Origin: Metridium senile
Lineage: Eukaryota; Cnidaria; Anthozoa; Actiniaria; Metridiidae
Direction of reading: 5' to 3'
Assembly: GCA_949775045.1 (NCBI GenBank)
Contig: OX459108.1
Coordinates: 3,086,935-3,150,934 of the forward strand
Length of the DNA stretch: 64,000 nt
A model generated the notes under the pieces. That model searched no databases. It had not been told where the DNA came from and was given only the letters and a program-made list of their open reading frames with translations. This document shows, one piece after another, positions 57,866 through 64,000 of the stretch; within the stretch, counting starts at the first letter, position 1; the number at the start of each line of letters is the position of its first letter. The translations under genes and the position numbers were made by a program.

Positions 57866-59094
57866 ATGATGCTTCAGTTTTATCAGGGGAAATGTTATAA
57901 AGTTCCCATAACTATTTCTATATATAATCATATTTACTATAATCATGTACTTGTAGAAGGAAACTCATCTCTCTGGTGCTTCTTAGCCAACACTCATTAA
58001 TAGCTAGTAAATTACGAGATCTTTTCCCACTGTATTTCACTATAAATTAGTGATGGCTGAGATGCATTAGATAGTTGAGTTCCTGTTTGAAAAGTTGATC
58101 ATGAGTCAACATTAAAGATTCATAAACGATCCCTTCGCCTTATTGGTACCTCTCGCAGTTCAACATGTTGATCAATATTTGTATTTTATAAACTTGCTTT
58201 CTGTGCTGTATGCAGTTTTAAAGACTTGGGAATTGCCATAACACTGATCAAAAAGTGTTGAGAAGCACTCCGTCATGTGCTGTGCTTCTCTTAACACTTC
58301 TCATGTTCTGACAAACCTGCGTGCTTTATAACTGCACACAGCACGTGCGCGCGTTTTGCATTTCTCTATTGTTTCTTTTTTTACCCGTGAAAAAAAAGCA
58401 CGTGGGTTTTAATCTACACTGGTTAGAACAATAAATTGGAAAATGTGAAGCAAAAGTATCTTTTTTTCCTTTTAATAAACCAACCGAAAACGAAAAAAAC
58501 ACACGCTTTGGCGATTTAAAACAAAAAACAAAAACAAAACAGATAGTTTACGCTAAACGTTCCCATTTTTAAATGGGAAAAAACGAAAATGTGCTATGTA
58601 AGTCGACGCAGTCCACACTAGTTTGAATGCTTGTTATCCTTCACGTCGACGTACACGTATGTTGTTGTGTAAATCATATCCATTTGGCTACTAGTTGAAT
58701 CAATTAATTACATAAAGCCATGCATATCTACGTACGTTTTTCGTCAGTTTTAAAAATCAAGTTGATTTGTTTTAATTAACACGACACAAAGCGTATTAAT
58801 TAGTATGATGTAAGTATGATGGCCATATAACGACAAAAGCCTAATACAGTGGAGTTTTTAAAAGCTTAAAAGCTGCTAATAAGATGTGTTTCATGGCATG
58901 GGTTAATGAAATTCCAGTGAAAGTAACTTCTGTAAGTTTGATTTACGTCAGCTTTAAGTAAGAATATAAATCTAAACATTAAGTTAACTTTAAGCTTTCA
59001 GTGTAAAGTTAGTTTACAGTTCACAAATAAGAAACATTTACGCGACTGTATAAAGCCAGTGTAAAAAACTTCTGTAAGTTCGATTCACGTCAGC

Positions 59095-60240
59095 GATTAG
59101 GCGATTTAAGGCGTTCTGGGCGATGTTTATATGAACCGGAGAAGGCCGATTGCACATGTAGATTAACTATTAAAAAGATGAATTATGTTTTGAAAATATT
59201 GATATTTATAAAAAAAAAGTATAATTCTATAATAGTTACTTGTTTCTTTGCTTTGGTGGCAGTTTGTATTGGAATAATCCAGCTTTCATGGGCTCCTGAC
59301 TTTGATGATCAATCTGCTTTCTGAGAATTCGAGGCTCGAGTATCAAAAACGGTCTGATATTGACGTTTTAGAAAACCTCTTTCAGTAAAAACGTTAGAAA
59401 ATAACAGCTAGCAATTGTATAATGTCTTGAGCAAACAATATACCCAAAGCCAACGCTGATTTGGAAGAGTAAATCGATGTAGAAGTACGAGAAATCCGAA
59501 TAAATTCGTGTTCAAATCCAAGATGGCGATTTGCTTGGGCTTCCTGTGGTATATGGGCTTCCTGTGGTGCAATACCTCGTGCTTTGAACGAGTCAGCCGT
59601 TTTTAAGCCGTGTCTGGGTGCACGTTTTAAAATTCAACGTAAACGTATTCATAAAAATATATTTACAATGCAGTATGTTTGTTTTTGTTATTTTTACGTG
59701 TCTTTTTTTGAGTTGTTAGACTCCTCAATCATTCTGAGCATGCGCGAAGGATCGAATATCTGATTTAGTGACCTCTCGCATATAAATAATTTCGCTTAAA
59801 AACTTAAAATTAGAAAAGATACACCATTTTTTACGTTATTAATAATAAGTATGTACTCGTTGTTGGTGATAACTTTTATTTGCGATTACATAGTGAAGTG
59901 TCCCACATGGGAAGTTAGAGCGATTATTTGGGGTATAAATTTTAAACTTACACATAGACTACATAGTGAGAATAGCTTTGTGAGGTGAGAACGTGACCCC
60001 TATGGTGGGGTAAGTTAGAAGTGGGCTGGGGTAGGTCGTGACGTACCTACACAGGGAGCCCACGTAAGGTATGACGTCATATGATAGCGATGTTCTTGGG
60101 CTTCCTGTGGTATTTGCGCATGCTCATGACGTAAGGTGGTCAAAACGCGACATGATACATAGATACATAGATACATAGATACATAGATTGACGAAACGGT
60201 AGAACTAAAGTTGGGCCGCCTATGGCTAGCCCGACTAAAA
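59095..60240. other. Non-coding stretch with repeated motifs
   Basis: No gene. GGGCTTCCTGTGG occurs near 59,539, 59,555 and 60,099. A GATACATA microsatellite of about four units lies at 60,154-60,187. The region ends at the broken left side of the solo C end. Confidence 0.5.
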
Positions 60241-60242
60241 AT

Positions 60243-60676
60243 CTTTTATACAATCTATAAAATTAAATACATCGAGTAAAAAATCGTAAGTTTAAAAATA
60301 AATTCAGAAATTAAAAATCAGAAATTATGAAAATATAGGAAATAAAAAAAATATGGAAATTATGAAAATATAGGAAATAAAAAAATATGGAAATTATGAA
60401 AATATAGGAAATAAAAAAAATATGGAAATTATGAAAATATAGGAAATGAAAATAAAAATGAATAATGAAATATACGAATCAGATTGTGTGACTTAAAATA
60501 GCTCACTCTAGAAGCTCCCATGACATGGCTCCGACGGGACAGCTCCCATAGCGTGATATACACCCCGGCTCCCTAGCGTGGCTCCGACGGGGTGGCTCCC
60601 ATAGCGTGGCTCCCATTGCTTGACTCCCCTGCTCCCACGGGAGCACATGTTGGTGAACTCTTGTTTATACCCTACT
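60243..60676 (+). mobile_element. Solo tail end of element C (copy X)
   Basis: Begins inside the element (ttttatacaatctataaaatt), followed by four AT-rich tandem units, then the 190-base TIR ending TATACCCTACT. The gene, array and other TIR are missing. The outer flank TGTAAC (60,677-60,682) is the reverse complement of GTTACA at the right side of copy 1 (20,375-20,380), as expected if both were once the two sides of one insertion. Confidence 0.8.
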
Positions 60677-60802
60677 TGTAACTAACGCTAAATATACAAT
60701 ATGCTAAAAATTTCTAATTTAATTTAAATTTTTACAATAATGATATACGATAAACACTATATATAAGAGAATAAATTAGGAAAGAAAAAAATATCGTTTG
60801 TT

Positions 60803-62790
60803 TTAATGAGATATGATATGATTAATAAGGTGTTTTTTAAATTTGTTAGTGTTCTCTATCGATTTTATTTCTTTTGGCAGATTGTTCCAGATTTTTGCTC
60901 CTCTGTATGCAAATTGACGTTGGCCAGTGGCCAGTCTACAAATTGGCAGGTTCAAGTCTTCGTTTTGTCTAGTTGTTCTTTTGTGGATTTGTTTTCTGCG
61001 TGTAAACTTGTTTGATAAATATTGTGGGGCTTTACTGTAAATGCATTTGTGCATCATGATACAATCCTTTAGGTAGAGTTTTTCTTCAATGTTAAGCCAT
61101 CTAAGTTTTGTAAGACCTTCGGAGATATGGCCGGTCGTATTTTCTCAGGCCGAGGACGATTCTTGCCGCGTAGTTTTGAACTAGTTGTAGTTTGTTTTTG
61201 TTAGCTTTCGTGGTATTACTCCAGATAGTCGAGCATGGAACAATGCACTGAAAATAAATAAGTTGATTAAAAGTAGCAATGTCTTAGTGTCTAGCAGGTG
61301 CTTGATTCTAGTGATTCTGTTAAGTTTGAAAAAACAGTTTGATGCAGTTTTAGTTATATGGTCGTTGTAGTTCAGACATCTGTCCACGATCACTCCAAGA
61401 TCTTTAGCAGTTGGAACGACTTCGATGTCTTTACCAAGTAGTGTTACTGAGAGTGGAGGTAGGGATTTTAGGCGCTGTGGTACTCCGACGGCCAAAACCT
61501 TTGTTTTGTCTGGGTTGATGAGGAGGGAGTTCGCGCAACACCATTGTAAAATAGCTCTTAAGTCGTCATTCAATGCTGGGATAGCTTCAGAAACTTCTTT
61601 TGAGGGAATCGCAAGAAAAAGCTTTGTATCATCGACGTATCCCATTGTTTGACAGTGACTGGGAATGGATAACAAATCATTGACATACAATGTAAATAGT
61701 ACAGGAGAGAGGATTGTTCCTTGTGGTACACCAAAAGTGAGAGGGCTTGGCTCGGATGATATATTACCCACTTGTACAACTTGGTTGCGGTTGGACAAGT
61801 AACTCTCGAGCCACGGGAGAGATGTTGCTGAGATGCCACAATTATGTAATTTGGATAGAAGTGTATCGTGCCTAATACTGTCGAAAGCTTTGGACATGTC
61901 TAATAGGATAACGATGGAGATGGTTTTTTTCGTCCATATTCTTTAAGAGTTCATCGGTAAAAATAGAGGAGTGCTGTTTCAGTTGAGTGTTGTTTTCGGT
62001 TACCACTTTGTAAATCTGATATAATATCGTTTTCTTCTAGGAATGAAGTAAACTGAGTTAGGGCTGCTCTTTCGCACACTTTAGATATAATCGGCAGTAG
62101 CGAAATTGGGCGAGTATCACATGGTTCTTCTGTGTCCTTAGTCTTGGGACAGGGAATAACTTTGGCCAATTTCCACGACAGCGGAAACGTGTTAGTGAGA
62201 AAAGAGCTGTTTATTATGGAAGTGATAACAGGTAGTGTTGTAGGCAGACTGTCTTTAAGTGCTCTCGCAGAAATTTGATCAATTCCTGGGGCTTTATTCA
62301 TTGACAAGCTTTGGATTATTTTGCGGGTATCTTCGTCTGTAATCTGCTTGAAGGTAAAGGATGGTTTTTCAGTGATAGGTGGTAAAACGTTCACGGCCGG
62401 GGCTGTAGGTGTGTTTAAGTTGAATTGCTCAGCTAGAACTTTTGCTTTTTCAGCCGTGGTTTGACCTACTGACTTGGAGGTGTAATATTCATTAAACCTG
62501 TTGGCTTGTAGAACTGGGTCTTCCGCTGACGCTAGGGCGGGAAATCTTTCCTTGGGAAGGCATCTGTTTACTGTCTTCCAGATCGAGTTTGTATTCCCGT
62601 TGATGTTGTTTAACTCAGAGCGTACGTATTGTTTTTCTTCAATCCTGATCTCACGCTTGACTTCTTGCCTGAAGAAGCGATACGCATTCCAGTGTAAACG
62701 GTCTTTTGTTTTGATTGCGCTTTTGTGCCATTTATCCCTTGTTCTCATTAGAGCCTTTATCTCAGGTGTGATATAGGGATTCGGTTTTGT
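60803..62790 (-). pseudogene. CR1/L2-like LINE, reverse transcriptase and C-terminus
   Basis: Three minus-strand segments in order. 62,748-61,951: pre-RT and RT start (SIWKTVNRCLP, APGIDQISARALKDSLP, RPISLLPIISKVCERAALTQ). After a frameshift at about 61,955, 61,897-61,181: MSKAFDSIRHDTLLSKLHNC, GVPQGTILSPVLFTLYVNDL, catalytic GYVDDTKLF, LINPDKTKVLAVGVPQ. Then 61,057-60,803: the C-terminal RRGAKIWNNLP-like block (YRGAKIWNNLPKEIKSI). Motif order and the post-RT block fit CR1/L2-type LINEs. Frameshifts near 61,950 and 61,190 inactivate it. The endonuclease end lies beyond an insertion, at 63,479-63,770. Confidence 0.8.
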
Positions 62791-62796
62791 TAAGAG

Positions 62797-63478
62797 AAGA
62801 AATTACATATATTTTCAACTAAAGTGAAACATTTTAAAATAACCAGTAGATTCATGTTTAGGATATTAAGGACGGGGCCTACTATTGCCACTGCGCAGGC
62901 TACTGCGCATCTACATAGTTTCCATTTTAACGCGCTATCTTACCTCAAAAGATGACAAAATACAAATAAAAAACCATCTAACGATGGTAGACGCGACGGT
63001 AGCGGTTTTTTATAAAAACAGTCCCACAATGCACTTATGATGACGAATTGTTTTACTTAGTAGGGAGGGGACCAGAAAGAAATTGTCTTATGATAATCTT
63101 CGGCGGCAAAGTTTACCACGCGATAACTTTTTAAAACGCCTGGTAACCCCAATTTTTTTACAACTGCAATTATCAAGAACATGTTAAACAATGGTTTTGA
63201 TGTAAAATTTCGAAAAAAAAAAAAGATTTTGGAATGTAAAATCGACAAAATTTCGAATTTTCTGAGCCTCGTAAAATACAAGTCGCGATGCTAAAAAAAA
63301 TCATATTTCACTACTAACTTTTCAAAATAGGTTACAAAATATATATTATATAGAAAATTACTTGTTAATTGTTTACCGCTATCAAAGAGATGTTTCAATG
63401 AAAATCCTTTGAAAGTCCAAAGAGCAACAATAAAGATCCGATACCAGCCTACCTATAAAGCTAGTTATCCCTACTAAC
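62797..63478. mobile_element. Insertion of about 680 bases in the LINE
   Basis: LINE coding sequence breaks at the KIRSK codons (63,480) and resumes with KPNPYITPEIK at 62,790. TTTTG is present on both sides, compatible with a 5-bp target duplication. No ORF; low-complexity A/T runs. The outermost bases on both sides read TGTTA, a possible short terminal inverted repeat. Class unknown. Confidence 0.5.
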
Positions 63479-63770
63479 AGTTTTGATCTGATTTTTATCT
63501 CTTTCACGGGTGCAAGGGCATCGAGGACTTGAGTTAACAATAGGTTGTATGCGTGGATCTTGTCATCTATATCGTCGAAAATATCAATAATATGGAAAGG
63601 AACATCAGTTAGGTCCTTGGCGAATTTATTTGCGTCATAGTTTTTATAGTTTCTTGAAGTGACGTAGCATGGTTTCGGCTTAGGTGTTTTTAGCTTGAGT
63701 GTTAAATGTACTAAGTTGTGGTCGCTTATTGATGATGTTATAACTTTGCAGTCGGCCGCTGCAAAGCGAA
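63479..63770 (-). pseudogene. LINE endonuclease C-terminal segment
   Basis: Minus-strand reading: VITSSISDHNLVHLTLKLK, the SDH motif closing an APE-type endonuclease, followed by YKNYDANKFAKDLTDVPF and VLDALAPVKEIKIRSK. This is the typical region between endonuclease and RT in CR1-like LINEs, in frame with the part beyond the insertion. Upstream of 63,770 the similarity stops, so most of the endonuclease and ORF1 are missing. Confidence 0.7.
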
Positions 63771-64000
63771 TGCAAATATACCCACGTTCAGAATTTTATT
63801 TGACCGCCTCAAAATATTTCAATCACTATAAAATTTAGAGGTGCACTTGAAAATATGGTGAACTGTTGATAGCTAAAAAATAAAAAAAATCTATCTCAGA
63901 TTTTTTCGTTAGCGTGCTCAGAAGTAAAAATTAGAAGTTTTGCACAAAAACTGACAAACTTTTGCCGATTTGTATCCTTTCCCAAAAGAAATCCCGTGGA
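63771..64000. other. No gene seen
   Basis: AT-rich sequence at the window edge; nothing recognised. Confidence 0.4.

Larger units (their letters stand above)
53623..59094. repeat. Large inverted duplication, right arm
   Basis: Reverse-complement counterpart of 20,374 down to 8,312 without elements D and A. It contains, in order, element C, LRR fragment, hairpins Q (56,317-56,709), R (56,939-57,083) and S (57,143-57,402), the Penelope palindrome E (57,431-57,865), and non-coding sequence with the opposed gtgttgagaagc / gcttctcttaacac words at 58,250-58,300. It ends in the tandem unit at 59,094. Confidence 0.85.

Overview
The window looks like nuclear DNA of a multicellular animal, most likely a cnidarian (an inference, not proven). 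It is AT-rich and gene-poor. It carries Penelope-like, CR1/L2-like and L1/Tx1-like retroelements, a BEL/Pao-type LTR element, and many cut-and-paste elements built as long palindromes. There are no operons, no bacterial signals and no CRISPR array. The only convincing intact host gene is a GT31 beta-1,3-galactosyltransferase-like gene at 52,040-53,101 (+). Host remnants are an LRR coding segment split by a transposon (about 53.44-53.62 and 55.94-56.14 kb) and, possibly, a tyrosine-recombinase-like exon at 36.8-37.3 kb.

Layout. 0-7.5 kb: diverged repeats, small hairpin elements, two inverted Penelope fragments and an L1/Tx1-like 3' end. 8.3-20.4 kb: the left arm of a large inverted duplication whose right arm is 53.6-59.1 kb. 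Both arms share the same chain of hairpin elements (here called S, R and Q), a Penelope palindrome (E) and a 2.1-2.3 kb element (C) with a zinc-finger gene. The left arm has two extra insertions, D (9.6-12.7 kb) and A (13.65-17.37 kb). 20.4-26.3 kb: a LINE fragment and a palindromic element G (9-bp target duplication) containing a second element F (8-bp duplication, with a helicase fragment). 26.5-34.6 kb: an 8-kb DNA transposon (X) with an rve/DDE-type transposase pseudogene and a second ORF, itself containing smaller insertions. 35.6-36.6 kb: a 660-bp TTTA microsatellite next to a hairpin. 38.3-49.5 kb: a TTAA element (T), then a 10-kb palindrome (H) with a degenerate BEL-like element at its centre. 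50.3-53.1 kb: a broken tyrosine recombinase, a CR1-like fragment and the GT31 gene. 60.2-63.8 kb: a solo end of element C and a broken CR1/L2-like LINE on the minus strand.

The most interesting system is the pair of elements A and C. Their termini are unrelated and neither has a recognisable transposase, yet they encode homologous acidic proteins. In C the protein has an N-terminal C2H2 finger, and its gene starts next to an array of 12-bp palindromes (TGCTCATGAGCA) whose copy number differs between the two C copies. The 6-bp target duplications of three C copies also reveal a rearrangement: the flanks of copy 1 belong to two different insertions.
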